Source of the DNA: Roseicitreum antarcticum
GTDB lineage: Bacteria > Pseudomonadota > Alphaproteobacteria > Rhodobacterales > Rhodobacteraceae
Length of the DNA: 64,000 nt
Direction of reading: 5' to 3'
Assembly (NCBI RefSeq): GCF_014681765.1
Contig: NZ_CP061498.1
Location: 3,299,501-3,363,500 of the forward strand
Positions within the stretch are counted from its first letter, which is position 1. Every line of letters begins with the position of its first letter. Shown here one piece after another: positions 1 to 11,443 of the stretch. Position numbers and translations under genes: made by a program. The notes under the pieces were generated by a model that worked only from the letters and a program-made list of their open reading frames with translations, made no database searches and was not told the origin of the DNA.

Positions 1-1
1 A

Positions 2-391
2 GCCCTGCAAGCGCTGGGTGTGCAAAGGCTGGGCCTTGTTGCCCCCTATGTCGACAGCATTACCGGGCCGGTGCGCGATGCATTTGCCACAGCGGGCCTT
101 ACGCTGGGCCAGACTTTGACCTTTGGTGAAGAGATTGAGGCACGCGTGGCACGGATCGCCCCAGAATCGATCAAGGCGGCGGCACGTGCGGCGTCAAAGG
201 GCGCCGATGCTGTGTTCTTGTCGTGCACCAACCTTCGGACCCTTGATATTATTGATGAGCTCGAAACGGAACTGGGTCTGCCGGTTCTTAGCAGCAATCA
301 GGTTCTGGCGTGGCACATGGCCTACGAAACGGCAGCGCCTGTGGCGGCAGATGCGCCGGGGCGCTTGTTCAAGATCGTGAAGGGCACGTAG
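2..391 (+). CDS. Asp/Glu racemase / maleate isomerase family protein, C-terminal part
   Basis: The gene enters from the left edge; the frame is open from base 2 and ends at a TAG at 389-391, so only about the last 129 residues are seen. The stretch reading SCTNLRT carries the second catalytic-type cysteine of the arylmalonate decarboxylase/maleate isomerase branch of the Asp/Glu racemase superfamily, and the order LGLVAPY...SCTNLRT...LPVLSSNQ is typical of its C-terminal lobe. The first catalytic cysteine would lie outside the window, so neither substrate nor activity can be fixed. The gene converges with guanine deaminase, which may hint at a nitrogen-compound catabolic setting, but that is inference. 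Confidence 0.75.
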   Translation, partial: ALQALGVQRLGLVAPYVDSITGPVRDAFATAGLTLGQTLTFGEEIEARVARIAPESIKAAARAASKGADAVFLSCTNLRTLDIIDELETELGLPVLSSNQVLAWHMAYETAAPVAADAPGRLFKIVKGT

Positions 392-488
392 TCGATCGCT
401 GGCCTGGATGTGGTTCGGCTCAATGCGCAGGCTGAATGCCCGCCTGCTGGCAGGACCTTGCGCCCATGTTTCCTACCCTCCTGGCTTG

Positions 489-505
489 ATGCCGAAAGGC
501 GGCAT
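489..505. terminator. Small hairpin between convergent genes
   Basis: ATGCCG (489-494) pairs with CGGCAT (500-505) around a 5-base loop, in the 188-base gap between the racemase-family gene and guanine deaminase, which converge here. There is no U-run, so it is only a possible weak bidirectional terminator. I see no gene in 392-579. Confidence 0.25.
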
Positions 506-579
506 GAAGGAAGTGTGCGCAACAGGGGTGCGCCGGTTCCGAACCAATGGGTGCGCTGGTTTGTCGATGTGTGCGCATT

Positions 580-1869
580 TCAACGCGTCAGACGGTTGCC
601 GTTGACCCAGACGGCGTGCACCGCACGGTCATCGCCCATCATGAGGGTGGGAAACAGCGCCTCCCACAGGTCGGACGCCTGGGCGTGGCGCTGGGCGATG
701 GCGGGGGTGGATGCGAGGTCGAGGACGACCACATCCGCCTCCATCCCCGGTGCAAGGTTGCCGATCTTGTGGTCCAGATGCAGGGCGCGGGCCGACCCTT
801 GTGTGGCCAGCCAGTAAAGCTGTGACGGGTGTAGTGCCAGGCCACGCAGTTGCGCGATTTCATAGGCCGCCGCCATGGTGCGCAGCATGGAAAACGACGA
901 TCCGCCGCCGGTGTCGGTGGCCAGTCCGATGCGCAGGCCCGCCCGCCCCATCAGTCCGCCCATGTCGAACAGGCCCGAGCCGATGAAGGTGTTGGAGGTG
1001 GGGCAATGCACAACAGCCGCGCCCACCTCGGCCAGCCGGTCGATCTCGCGCGGGGTCAGGTGGATCGCGTGGCCATAAAGGCCGCGCGCGCCCAAGAGGC
1101 CATAGGCCTCGTAGATGTCCAGATAATCGCGCGCATCGGGGAAGAGCGCGGCGACCCAGTCGATCTCGGGCAGTTGCTCGCTCAGATGGGTCTGCATCAG
1201 GCAATCGGGGTGTTCGGCCCACAGCGTCCCCATGGCGCGCAACTGGTCTGGCGTTGAGGTCGGTGCGAAGCGCGGCGTCAGCACATATTCCAGCCGGTCC
1301 ACCCCATGCCAGCGGGACAAAAGTGCTTTGCTATCATCATAGGCCGATTGTGCCGTGTCGCGCAGCCCGTCGGGTGCGTTGCGATCCATGCAGGTCTTGC
1401 CGGTCAGGGCGCGCAGGCCGCGCGCCTGCGCCTGCCTGAAGAACGCATCGACGCTGTGCGGATGGATCGTGGCGAAGGAACAGGCCGTGGTCGTGCCATG
1501 CGCCAGCGCCAGGTCGAAATACCGCGCGGCGATGGAGTCGGCATAGGCGGGATCGGCAAACCGCGTCTCTTCGGGAAAGGTATAGGTGTTGAGCCAGTCG
1601 ATCAGCTGCTTGCCCCAACTGGCGATCATCGCGGTCTGGGGATAATGCACATGCGCATCGACAAAGCCCGCTGTGATCAGATGTTGGCCGTAGTCATGCA
1701 CGGTTGCCTGCGGGTAGGCCGCGCGCAAGTCAGCGGCGGGGCCGGTGGCGACAATACGCCCCCCCTCGATCACCACGCCGCCCGCTGTGTCGACGACAGC
1801 GGCATTCGCGCCCTCTATCAGCGGGTTTTGGCGATAGGCCAGCGTCTGGCCAAGCAACAGATCGGTCAT
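580..1869 (-). CDS. guaD: Guanine deaminase
   Basis: A 429-residue amidohydrolase that should convert guanine to xanthine and ammonia in purine salvage or catabolism. The metal-binding HVH lies at residues 73-75 in the context DAHVHYPQ. Further family motifs are THLSEQ, the GHAIHLT histidine, and TDTGGGSSFSML, where the aspartate is a metal or catalytic ligand. The DTGGGxSFSM string is characteristic of guanine deaminases rather than of adenosine or cytosine deaminases, and the length is normal for the family. It is transcribed alone on the minus strand and is divergent from the 5-formyl-THF cyclo-ligase. Confidence 0.92.
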   Translation of the reverse strand: MTDLLLGQTLAYRQNPLIEGANAAVVDTAGGVVIEGGRIVATGPAADLRAAYPQATVHDYGQHLITAGFVDAHVHYPQTAMIASWGKQLIDWLNTYTFPEETRFADPAYADSIAARYFDLALAHGTTTACSFATIHPHSVDAFFRQAQARGLRALTGKTCMDRNAPDGLRDTAQSAYDDSKALLSRWHGVDRLEYVLTPRFAPTSTPDQLRAMGTLWAEHPDCLMQTHLSEQLPEIDWVAALFPDARDYLDIYEAYGLLGARGLYGHAIHLTPREIDRLAEVGAAVVHCPTSNTFIGSGLFDMGGLMGRAGLRIGLATDTGGGSSFSMLRTMAAAYEIAQLRGLALHPSQLYWLATQGSARALHLDHKIGNLAPGMEADVVVLDLASTPAIAQRHAQASDLWEALFPTLMMGDDRAVHAVWVNGNRLTR

Positions 1870-1875
1870 GCAGGG

Positions 1876-2035
1876 TCCTTCCTTTTGGGCGCGAAGCGGC
1901 CAGACGCCAGACTAGGCGGGGCGGGTGCGCGGGAAAAGCGGTTTCCAAAGCTTCGTGGCCGAATTGCACGGCAACGGCGGTTTGCGCGCCGTGCTTTCGG
2001 GCAGTAGGGTCGGGATCATCGTCAGAACCCGGGGC
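1876..2035 (+). ncRNA. Candidate 6S RNA position (weak)
   Basis: The 171-base gap between guaD and the 5-formyl-THF cyclo-ligase is where many proteobacteria encode 6S RNA, as in ssrS-ygfA of E. coli. A long imperfect hairpin is visible on the plus strand: GCACGGC near 1966-1972 pairs with GCCGTGC near 1988-1994, extended by CCGAA/TTCGG. I cannot show the closing stem and central bubble that define 6S RNA, so the call rests mainly on synteny. The same region must also hold the promoters of both neighbours. Confidence 0.25.
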
Positions 2036-2040
2036 AGAAT

Positions 2041-2637
2041 ATGACCGATAGCGACAAGCCGACGCGCAACCCTATAACCCAAAAGGCCGAGGTGCGTCGC
2101 CAGGCTGCGGCGGCGCGGCAGGCCGCCTTTGAGGCCCCGGACCGGGGCGCACGGGTGGCGGCGGCGTGTCATGCGGTGACGGAGGCCGTGCGCGCCGCCG
2201 GGCTGACGCAGGCCGTCTTGTCGGGCTATATGCCCATGCGGTCCGAGGTTGATCCGTTGCCAGCCATGGCGGCGCATCGCGGTCCGGTCTGTGTGCCTGT
2301 GGTGCAGGGAAAGGGGCAGCCGCTGGCGTTCCGCCGCTGGACGCATGACGCGGCGATGGTTGCCGGGGCCTTCGGGGCGACGGTCCCTGCGGCGGGTGAC
2401 TGGCTGCGCCCCCGGGTGCTGATCGTTCCGCTGCTGGCCTTTGACGCGCAGGGCTACCGGTTGGGCTATGGCGGTGGGTTTTATGACCGGACGCTGGGAG
2501 GGCTGCGCGCAGATGGCGCGGTGCTGGCGATCGGGCTGGCTTTTGCTGCGCAGGCGCGCGCCGAAGTTCCGGTGGAAGCGACCGACCAACCGCTGGATGC
2601 GATCGCGACCGAGGACGGGCTGCGCTGGTTCACCTGA
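2041..2637 (+). CDS. 5-formyltetrahydrofolate cyclo-ligase
   Basis: A 198-residue protein of the 5-FTHF cyclo-ligase family, which uses ATP to turn 5-formyl-THF into 5,10-methenyl-THF in the cytoplasm. Visible motifs are GYMPMRSEVD near residue 62, for the folate side, and the glycine-rich LGYGGGFYDRTLG near residue 142, which is the family signature for nucleotide binding. The size matches the family (about 180-200). It is followed after 106 bases by a YmdB-type phosphodiesterase on the same strand. Confidence 0.92.
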   Translation: MTDSDKPTRNPITQKAEVRRQAAAARQAAFEAPDRGARVAAACHAVTEAVRAAGLTQAVLSGYMPMRSEVDPLPAMAAHRGPVCVPVVQGKGQPLAFRRWTHDAAMVAGAFGATVPAAGDWLRPRVLIVPLLAFDAQGYRLGYGGGFYDRTLGGLRADGAVLAIGLAFAAQARAEVPVEATDQPLDAIATEDGLRWFT

Positions 2638-2743
2638 GGCAGCGCGCGCGGGCCGGGCACGCGGGCAGAGGGGCCACAAATGTTGCATCCCGGTGCCACC
2701 TTTGCCATTGCCCGCATCGCAGCTTCGTCGTAGATCCATTGGC

Positions 2744-3568
2744 ATGAAAATTCTATTCCTTGGCGATGTAATGGGGCGTTCGGGCCGCGCAGCCGTGGCC
2801 GATGTGCTGCCAAAGATGCGTGCCGCATGGCGGCTGGATTTCGTCGTGGTGAACGGCGAAAATGCGACCTCTGGCATGGGTTTGTCGGCGGAACACGCCA
2901 AGGGCCTGCTGGATGCCGGGGCCGATTGCATCACGCTGGGCGATCATGCGTTCGATCAGAAATCCATGCTGGCCTTTGCCGAGGCCGACCCCCGCATCAT
3001 CCGCCCGTTGAATTTTGCCAAGACCGCCGCCCCTGGGCGGGGATTTCGGGTGTTCGATGCGCCGGGTGGGCGTAAGATCGTCGTGGCGCAGGTGCTGGGT
3101 CAGGTCTTCATGAAGCGCCCGTTTGACGACCCGTTCTCGGCCATCGACCCGGTGTTGCGCAGTCATCCGCGCGGCGGACAGGTCCAGGCGGTGTTGGTGG
3201 ATGTGCATTGCGAGGCAACGTCCGAGAAAATGGCGATGGGCCATTGGTGCGACGGGCGCGCCAGCATTGTCGTTGGCACCCATACCCATGTGCCGACCGC
3301 CGATGCGCAGATCCTGCCCGCAGGCACCGCCTACCAGTCTGACGCGGGCATGTGCGGCGATTATGACAGCGTGATCGGCATGGCCAAGGATGAGCCGCTG
3401 CGCCGCTTCATCACCGGCCTGTCGAAAGGAAGGTTCGAGCCTGCGATGGGCGCTGCCACGGTATCGGGACTCTATGTCGAGACGGATGACCGCACCGGCA
3501 ACGCGCTTCGGGTCGAGATGGTGCGCCACGGTGGGCGGCTGGCGCCGGCGGGGCCTGCGCCGCTGTAG
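2744..3568 (+). CDS. YmdB-family metallophosphoesterase
   Basis: I place the start at the ATG giving MKILFLGDVMGRSGR (274 residues), because the metal-binding GDVMG begins at residue 7, as in this family. Other ligand motifs follow in order: NGENATSGMG, GDHAFDQ, DVHCEATSEK, GTHTHVPTADAQ, and AYQSDAGMCG. These define the YmdB/TIGR00282 group of dinuclear-metal phosphodiesterases, for which 2',3'-cyclic nucleotide phosphodiesterase activity has been reported. The open frame continues upstream without a family match. Physiological role unknown. Confidence 0.88.
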   Translation: MKILFLGDVMGRSGRAAVADVLPKMRAAWRLDFVVVNGENATSGMGLSAEHAKGLLDAGADCITLGDHAFDQKSMLAFAEADPRIIRPLNFAKTAAPGRGFRVFDAPGGRKIVVAQVLGQVFMKRPFDDPFSAIDPVLRSHPRGGQVQAVLVDVHCEATSEKMAMGHWCDGRASIVVGTHTHVPTADAQILPAGTAYQSDAGMCGDYDSVIGMAKDEPLRRFITGLSKGRFEPAMGAATVSGLYVETDDRTGNALRVEMVRHGGRLAPAGPAPL

Positions 3569-3637
3569 CCTTGCCGGCTCGGTGAGTGCGCGACGCGGCA
3601 CCTCTGGCAGGCGGCGTTTTGACGGTGCCGGTTTTTT

Positions 3638-4039
3638 TTACTGCACAATGAAGGCCCGCACCTCGTCCGGTTCACCGGTGGCGTCGCGCAGGACCAGTTC
3701 CCAACGGCCGGGGCGTGTCAATTGCGCGGCGCTGATGATGCTCTGCGGCCCCGTGGTCTGTATCTCCAGCAAGATCGGTGCCCCGCCGGTCGGACGCAGG
3801 CTGATCTGCGGGGCGGTATCATGGCCCGGGTGCTGCACCTGAACTTCGATCAGATAGCTGCCGTCTAGCGCCAATTGCACCCCCATTGCAGGTTCGATCT
3901 CTTGCGTGGCGAATTGCACCGGGGCGCGTGGGCCGAGGATGGGCAGCGGGTCGCGCACAAAGAATGTCACGCTGGCCAGCAGGACGATGAAGCCCAGAAT
4001 GGCGGCCAGCAGGGCCAGGGCGATGACGCGTTGGATCAT
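3638..4039 (-). CDS. Membrane-anchored protein of unknown function
   Basis: A 133-residue protein with one N-terminal hydrophobic segment (residues about 4-27) followed by a beta-rich segment that is probably periplasmic and ends near ELVLRDATGEPDEVRAFIVQ. The layout (one membrane anchor plus a small sandwich-like domain) recalls FixH-type proteins, but I see no diagnostic residues and do not assign it. It stands alone between the YmdB-type gene, which converges, and aconitase, which lies upstream on the same strand. Confidence 0.55.
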   Translation of the reverse strand: MIQRVIALALLAAILGFIVLLASVTFFVRDPLPILGPRAPVQFATQEIEPAMGVQLALDGSYLIEVQVQHPGHDTAPQISLRPTGGAPILLEIQTTGPQSIISAAQLTRPGRWELVLRDATGEPDEVRAFIVQ

Positions 4040-4104
4040 GATGTGCCGCCGTCTGAATGCAGGTGTCGCGATGAACTCCTGGTTGAAGTGTACGCCATCG
4101 GCCC

Positions 4105-4127
4105 AGTGTCAAGGAGCAGTGTCAAGG
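4105..4127. repeat. Direct repeat AGTGTCAAGG x2
   Basis: Two exact copies of a 10-base unit separated by AGC lie 66 bases upstream of the minus-strand membrane protein. On the minus strand each copy contains CTTGACAC, so each could supply a -35 hexamer, but no -10 at standard spacing is convincing. Possible regulator site or duplicated promoter element. Confidence 0.35.
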
Positions 4128-4237
4128 CTCCCCATTGGGGCACTGGTTCAAACGTCGCTACAGCAATTCTTGCAGGGTAGAGCAGCAGCGCCCCGGCCAA
4201 ATGCTGACAGGGGCGGCTGCGTTGCGGTTTTGATGTC

Positions 4238-7018
<2,781 letters not shown>

Positions 7019-7066
7019 AGTCTGGCCTCCCTTTGGGATATGTCAGGGGTTTTGCTGAGATGCTCT

Positions 7067-7080
7067 TGCCCGATCGGGCA
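7067..7080. promoter_or_regulatory. Perfect palindrome TGCCCGATCGGGCA upstream of acnA
   Basis: A perfect 14-base inverted repeat 49-62 bases upstream of the aconitase start. Position and symmetry fit a dimeric repressor operator, and acn genes in alphaproteobacteria are often under iron or Fe-S control, but I cannot match it with certainty to a known motif. The rest of the divergent 7019-7376 gap shows no gene. Confidence 0.4.
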
Positions 7081-7376
7081 GATTCTATCAAGGGGAATGG
7101 TGCAGAATTCTGTATACCATTGTGCACAAAGCGCAGAGCGCGTGCAAAAAGGGTATCATTGCGCGCAGCGGATGGTTGTCATAGGCTTCCAGTGTTTTTT
7201 GTTCACGGCGGTTGGGTGGAACCCTTGACGGGTGCATCCGGCGGTTTGCCCTGAGGGGCCCCAGCGGGTTTGTGTCAGCGGCTCACAACGCTGTGTCTAC
7301 CCTCTCAAAACCTTGATTGGTCAGCCCCCGTCGGCTTGACTAAGACAGGCCAAAGGTCGGCAAAGGGATATCGCGA

Positions 7377-8081
7377 ATGCGTCGCATGATTTTTGGGCTT
7401 GCAGCTGCTGGGGCAGCGGTTTTGGCGACTGCCGCCGCCGCGCAGCAGCAGCCTGTGCTTGTCGAACTCTATACGTCGCAGGGATGCTCTTCCTGTCCGC
7501 CAGCCGATGAGGTGATGGCCGAGCTGGCGGGGCGCGACGATGTGATCGCCTTGGCGCTTCACGTCGATTACTGGGATTATATCGGTTGGGAAGACAGTTT
7601 TGCTGTGCCTGCGTTTGGCGAGCGGCAGAAGAGCTACGCGCGGACTTGGCACCACAAATCGGTATACACGCCGCAAATGGTCGTCAACGGCATCGATCAG
7701 GTCGAAGGGTTCCGGTCGATGCGCGTCGCCCAGTTGATCCAGCAGCATCGCGATGCCGATCGCCGGGTCAGCATTTCGCTGCGACGGGGCGAGAATGGCA
7801 TGCTCTATCTGCGGCTGGAAGCAGACCCGCCCCTGACCCGTGGCGCGGTGGTTGATCTGGTGCGGTACGCACCGCAGCGCACTGTCGAGATCGAGGCTGG
7901 CGAGAATGCCGGACGTACCGCGACCTATCATAATGTCGTGACGCAATGGACCTCGGTCGGTGAATGGGACGGACAGGTTGCGGTAGAAATGGCGTTTCGC
8001 GCCGAAGGGGATGACCTGACCGCCGTGGTTGTGCAAGAACGTGAGTTCGGCGCGGTTCTGGCTGCGGCACGGCCTGAATGA
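7377..8081 (+). CDS. DUF1223 thioredoxin-fold secreted protein
   Basis: A 234-residue protein with an N-terminal signal peptide (MRRMIFGLAAAG..., likely cut after the alanine run near residue 22). A CxxC pair follows at Cys37 and Cys40 in GCSSCPPAD. The strings VELYTSQGCSSCPPAD and HVDYWDYIGWEDSFA are hallmarks of the DUF1223 family, which has a thioredoxin-like fold and an exported location. It may act in thiol chemistry in the periplasm, but no substrate is known. It stands alone between acnA (divergent) and fliG (convergent). Confidence 0.85.
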   Translation: MRRMIFGLAAAGAAVLATAAAAQQQPVLVELYTSQGCSSCPPADEVMAELAGRDDVIALALHVDYWDYIGWEDSFAVPAFGERQKSYARTWHHKSVYTPQMVVNGIDQVEGFRSMRVAQLIQQHRDADRRVSISLRRGENGMLYLRLEADPPLTRGAVVDLVRYAPQRTVEIEAGENAGRTATYHNVVTQWTSVGEWDGQVAVEMAFRAEGDDLTAVVVQEREFGAVLAAARPE

Positions 8082-8428
8082 TGCCTCACGGGTCGGACCG
8101 GATCGGGTCGGACCGGCGCGCGGGCAAGGCGCAGCAGAGCCACACGTCGCAGACGGCTGGAAATATGCAAAAGCAAGGGCGCGCTTCGGATATTGCGCGG
8201 CTCCCTGCGGGCGCGTGCCTCGGCGCCTAAGTCTAGGCGCACCGCTGACCCGCGTATTTTCTTCCGCAGAATGGTGTGTGGTCCCATTTGGGCCATGCTT
8301 TTGGTCGCAAACTGGTGATCGGCCCTGCCCACGTCTCGCTTCTGGTTTGTGGTCAACGTCCTCTGCCTCGACCGGACGGCGCAAAGACCGCCGAACATTA
8401 GGGGAGGTGCCAACCTTGGCGGGAATGT
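8082..8428. other. 347-base convergent intergenic region with repeats and hairpin
   Basis: No gene seen. CGGGTCGGACCGG occurs twice (8089-8101 and 8104-8116), right after the DUF1223 stop. A 7-bp hairpin GCGCCTA/TAGGCGC lies at 8223-8240. These may serve as the end of the DUF1223 and fliG transcripts, although neither has a clear U-run. Confidence 0.4.
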
Positions 8429-9622
8429 TCACTCCTCTTCCTGCGAAATCAGCGCGATCTGTCCAGCATCGGCAAGCCCACGGATCGTGTCCACGATTTC
8501 GGACATGGCGGCTTCCCCATCCTTGGCGCGGACCATGGCCAGCGTCTCGATCTCTTCTCGGATCGTGCCTGCCATGCGCTGCGGCATGTTCGCCAGCAGG
8601 AATTCTGCAGATGTTTCGAGCGGGGTCGAAGGGTTGGCAAATGCGTATTTGAACGCGCGGATGGCGACGCCCTGTTCTACATCGCGGATGACGCGGGGAA
8701 CCTCGCGCGCCAGCAGCCGCGAGGGGATGTCGGCAAAGGTGAAGATTGCGCGTCGCACGCCCTGCGCAAAGGCTGCATCGGTTTCCTCAAGTGTTTTCAG
8801 CAGGCTATCACGCAGTTCGGCCGCAGAAGCGTTCAGAATGGCGCCCATCCGAGCGGTTGCGGGCTTGTCGAAGGCACTGACCGGGCGCATGCCGAGCTGC
8901 TGCAATAACGAAATGCCGATGCGGCGAACCACGTCGGGGCTGGTTTCGGCGGTTGACGACATGGCGCAGGCAAGCCGCCGCGCCTTGTCGCCGGGCAGGC
9001 TGCCCAGCAGCGCAGCAGCCTTGGCCACCTGAAGTTTCGATACGATCACGCTGCCTATTTCGGTACTTTCTGCTTCGACCAGCGGCGTCAGGTCGGCCAA
9101 ATCCGTATTGGCGATCTGTTCCCATGGATCGAACGAGGCGGAGTTCCACGACATGCGCCGCAGCCGGTTGGCGGCCGAGGCGCTTATATGCCCGTCGAGC
9201 ATCGACAGGGCACCGTCGATGCCGTCGGGAAACGACAGCCCGACCTGATCTAGGGTTTCCAAGAATTCATCCACGACCGAGGACAGTGTATTGCGGTCCA
9301 CCAGCCGCATCTGGCCCATCTGCTGGGTCAGAGCTGACTGAAGATCTTCTGGCAAATCGGTCAGGGGCAGTTGCGCCCCCTCGGAGATCAAGAGCCGTAC
9401 AATGATCGCGGCTTTCTGCCGACCGGTCAGCGTGCCTGCCGACAGTTGCGCCCCGCGCGCAGCCGGGCCGTAATCCTGCTGTGCGCTGCTGCGGTGCATG
9501 GTGTGGCCATGCGAGGGCAAGGCCAGTTCCTGCGACCGCCCGGCGGTCAGCATGCCCCCGTTGTTCCCCGCAGGGGACAGAAGCATCCCCATTTCGCCAA
9601 CCCCGTCCGCCATCGTTGCCAT
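8429..9622 (-). CDS. fliG: Flagellar motor switch protein FliG
   Basis: A 397-residue FliG homologue, the C-ring protein that couples stator torque to rotation. After a low-complexity N-terminus of about 65 residues it reads LTGRQKAAIIVRLLISEGA, the FliG N-domain start. The C-terminal part includes IFTFADIPSRLLAREVPRVIRDVE, matching the conserved middle/C-domain helix before the torque helix. The start is uncertain, since several in-frame ATGs lie in the first 25 codons. No other flagellar gene is in the window, so this copy is genomically isolated. Confidence 0.82.
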   Translation of the reverse strand: MATMADGVGEMGMLLSPAGNNGGMLTAGRSQELALPSHGHTMHRSSAQQDYGPAARGAQLSAGTLTGRQKAAIIVRLLISEGAQLPLTDLPEDLQSALTQQMGQMRLVDRNTLSSVVDEFLETLDQVGLSFPDGIDGALSMLDGHISASAANRLRRMSWNSASFDPWEQIANTDLADLTPLVEAESTEIGSVIVSKLQVAKAAALLGSLPGDKARRLACAMSSTAETSPDVVRRIGISLLQQLGMRPVSAFDKPATARMGAILNASAAELRDSLLKTLEETDAAFAQGVRRAIFTFADIPSRLLAREVPRVIRDVEQGVAIRAFKYAFANPSTPLETSAEFLLANMPQRMAGTIREEIETLAMVRAKDGEAAMSEIVDTIRGLADAGQIALISQEEE

Positions 9623-9830
9623 TCTGTGTGCCCCATGCCGCGTTCATACCTTGGGTGACCATCCCATCAACGGGTTAACAGGGCTTTACCGATCGCTGGC
9701 GAGTGGTGGAAAATTCCCGGCGCGGCGACCAATTGCCTGCGGCCCGGCGCCGCGCATTGTCAAACGTGGTGGGATGTTGGGGCGTTGCAGCGACGCGATC
9801 GCCTCCTGTGCAGCCGGGGCCGACAAAAAT

Positions 9831-9862
9831 GTCAAAGCCGCGCACGGGGGCGCGGCTTTGAC
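9831..9862 (-). terminator. Intrinsic terminator of the purB unit
   Basis: A perfect 13-bp stem (GTCAAAGCCGCGC with GCGCGGCTTTGAC) and a 6-base loop. On the minus strand it is followed by ATTTTTG, so it ends transcription coming from purB and the small secreted-peptide gene. The 9623-9830 stretch between it and fliG shows no gene. Confidence 0.8.
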
Positions 9863-9905
9863 GGTGTTGTTCAGAGTGCCAATGCACGCAATGCTGGTGC
9901 GTGGT

Positions 9906-10067
9906 TCAACTGCTGACGGGCGCGATGCAGCTTTGGCTGGCGGCATCCCATGTCTGGCTTTCGCTACAGGTTGAGGCGGTTTCCTGTTTTGCCCCCCAGC
10001 ATGCCGCTGTGGCGATGCCTGGCAGCAAGGTGAAGGCCAGCGCGGCCAGTGTGGTTTTCAACGTCAT
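9906..10067 (-). CDS. Small secreted cysteine-containing peptide downstream of purB
   Basis: A 53-residue open frame starting MTLKTTLAALAFTLLPGIA, a clear signal peptide ending near ATA-A. The mature part is about 32 residues with three cysteines and the string TWDAASQSC. A perfect Shine-Dalgarno (AGGAGG) sits 8 bases before the ATG. It starts 68 bases after purB and is closed by the terminator at 9831-9862, so it is the second gene of that transcript. I recall similar short proteins after purB in Rhodobacteraceae, sometimes misnamed adenylosuccinate lyase. Function unknown. Confidence 0.75.
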   Translation of the reverse strand: MTLKTTLAALAFTLLPGIATAACWGAKQETASTCSESQTWDAASQSCIAPVSS

Positions 10068-10135
10068 TGGCGGTCCTCCTGTGATTGCGTGGGGACGAAA
10101 GTAACATGAAAACCGGCATTTTCAGCAATTTTTGT

Positions 10136-11443
10136 TCACGCGGGGCCGAAAACCCGCGCAAAAATCGTATCAACATGCTTCGTGTGATAGCCAAGGTCGA
10201 ATTTTTCAGCGATCTCTGCTTCGGACAGGGCCGCGCGCACTTCGGGGTCGCCCAGCAGTTCGGTTTGAAAATCGAGGCCCTGTTCCCAGACCTTCATCGC
10301 ATTGCGCTGCACCAGGGTATAGGCGTTCTCTCGCGATACACCCTTTTGCGTCAGGGCCAGCAAGACCCGTTGCGAATGGATCAGGCCGCGGAACTTGTTC
10401 ATGTTCGCCAGCATATTGTCGGGGTAGATCACCAGTTTTTCGATCACATTGGTCAGGCGGGCCAGCGCGAAATCCAGCGTGATGGTGGTGTCGGGGCCGA
10501 TGTTGCGTTCGACCGAACTGTGCGAGATGTCGCGTTCGTGCCAGAGGGTGACATTCTCCATAGCGGGAACGACGGCCATGCGCACAAGCCGCGCCAGCCC
10601 GGTCAGATTCTCGGTCAGCACCGGGTTGCGCTTGTGCGGCATGGCGGACGAGCCCTTCTGGCCCTTCGAAAAGAACTCTTCCACTTCCAGAACTTCGGTG
10701 CGCTGCATGTGGCGGATCTCGGTGGCAATGTTCTCGATGCTGGAGCCGATGACGCCCAGCGTGGCGAAATACATTGCATGCCGGTCGCGCGGGATGACCT
10801 GGGTGCTGACGGGTTCCGGCGTCAGGCCCAGCTGGGCGCACACATGTTCCTCGACGCTGGGGTCGATGTTGGCGAAGGTGCCGACCGCGCCGGAAATCGC
10901 GCCGGTAGCGATCTCGGCGCGGGCGGCGACCAAGCGTGCGCGGCCGCGGTCGAGTTCGGCATAGAAGCGGGCGAATTTCAAACCCATGGTGACGGGTTCG
11001 GCATGGATGCCGTGGCTGCGCCCGATGCACACGGTGTCCTTGTGTTCCAGCGCGCGGACCTTCAGCGCGGCCAGCAGGCGGTCCATATCGGCCAGAAGCA
11101 GGTCGGTCGCGCGGACCAGTTGCAAGTTGAAGGTGGTGTCGAGCACGTCGGAGCTGGTCATGCCCTGATGTACGAACCGCGCCTCTTCCGCGCCGATGTG
11201 TTCGGCCAGGTGGGTCAGGAACGCGATGACATCATGCTTGGTCACGGCCTCGATCTCGTCAATCCGGGCGACATCGAAGGTAACATCCTTGGCCTTCCAG
11301 ACGGCTTCGGCGCTGGCCTTCGGGATGACGCCAAGGGCGGCCTGTGCGTCGCAGGCATGTGCCTCGATCTCATACCAGATGCGGAACTTGGTTTCGGCCG
11401 ACCAGATGGCAACCATTTCGGGGCGAGAATAGCGGGGGATCAT
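10136..11443 (-). CDS. purB: Adenylosuccinate lyase
   Basis: A 435-residue lyase of the fumarase/aspartase superfamily. It releases fumarate from SAICAR and from adenylosuccinate in purine synthesis. I chose the ATG giving MIPRYSRPEMVAIWS; an upstream in-frame TTG would add three residues. Motifs are TSSDVLDT, GRSHGIHAEPVTMG (catalytic His), and the flexible signature loop KGQKGSSAMPHKRNP. Length and motifs are those of the short bacterial PurB form. Confidence 0.97.
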   Translation of the reverse strand: MIPRYSRPEMVAIWSAETKFRIWYEIEAHACDAQAALGVIPKASAEAVWKAKDVTFDVARIDEIEAVTKHDVIAFLTHLAEHIGAEEARFVHQGMTSSDVLDTTFNLQLVRATDLLLADMDRLLAALKVRALEHKDTVCIGRSHGIHAEPVTMGLKFARFYAELDRGRARLVAARAEIATGAISGAVGTFANIDPSVEEHVCAQLGLTPEPVSTQVIPRDRHAMYFATLGVIGSSIENIATEIRHMQRTEVLEVEEFFSKGQKGSSAMPHKRNPVLTENLTGLARLVRMAVVPAMENVTLWHERDISHSSVERNIGPDTTITLDFALARLTNVIEKLVIYPDNMLANMNKFRGLIHSQRVLLALTQKGVSRENAYTLVQRNAMKVWEQGLDFQTELLGDPEVRAALSEAEIAEKFDLGYHTKHVDTIFARVFGPA

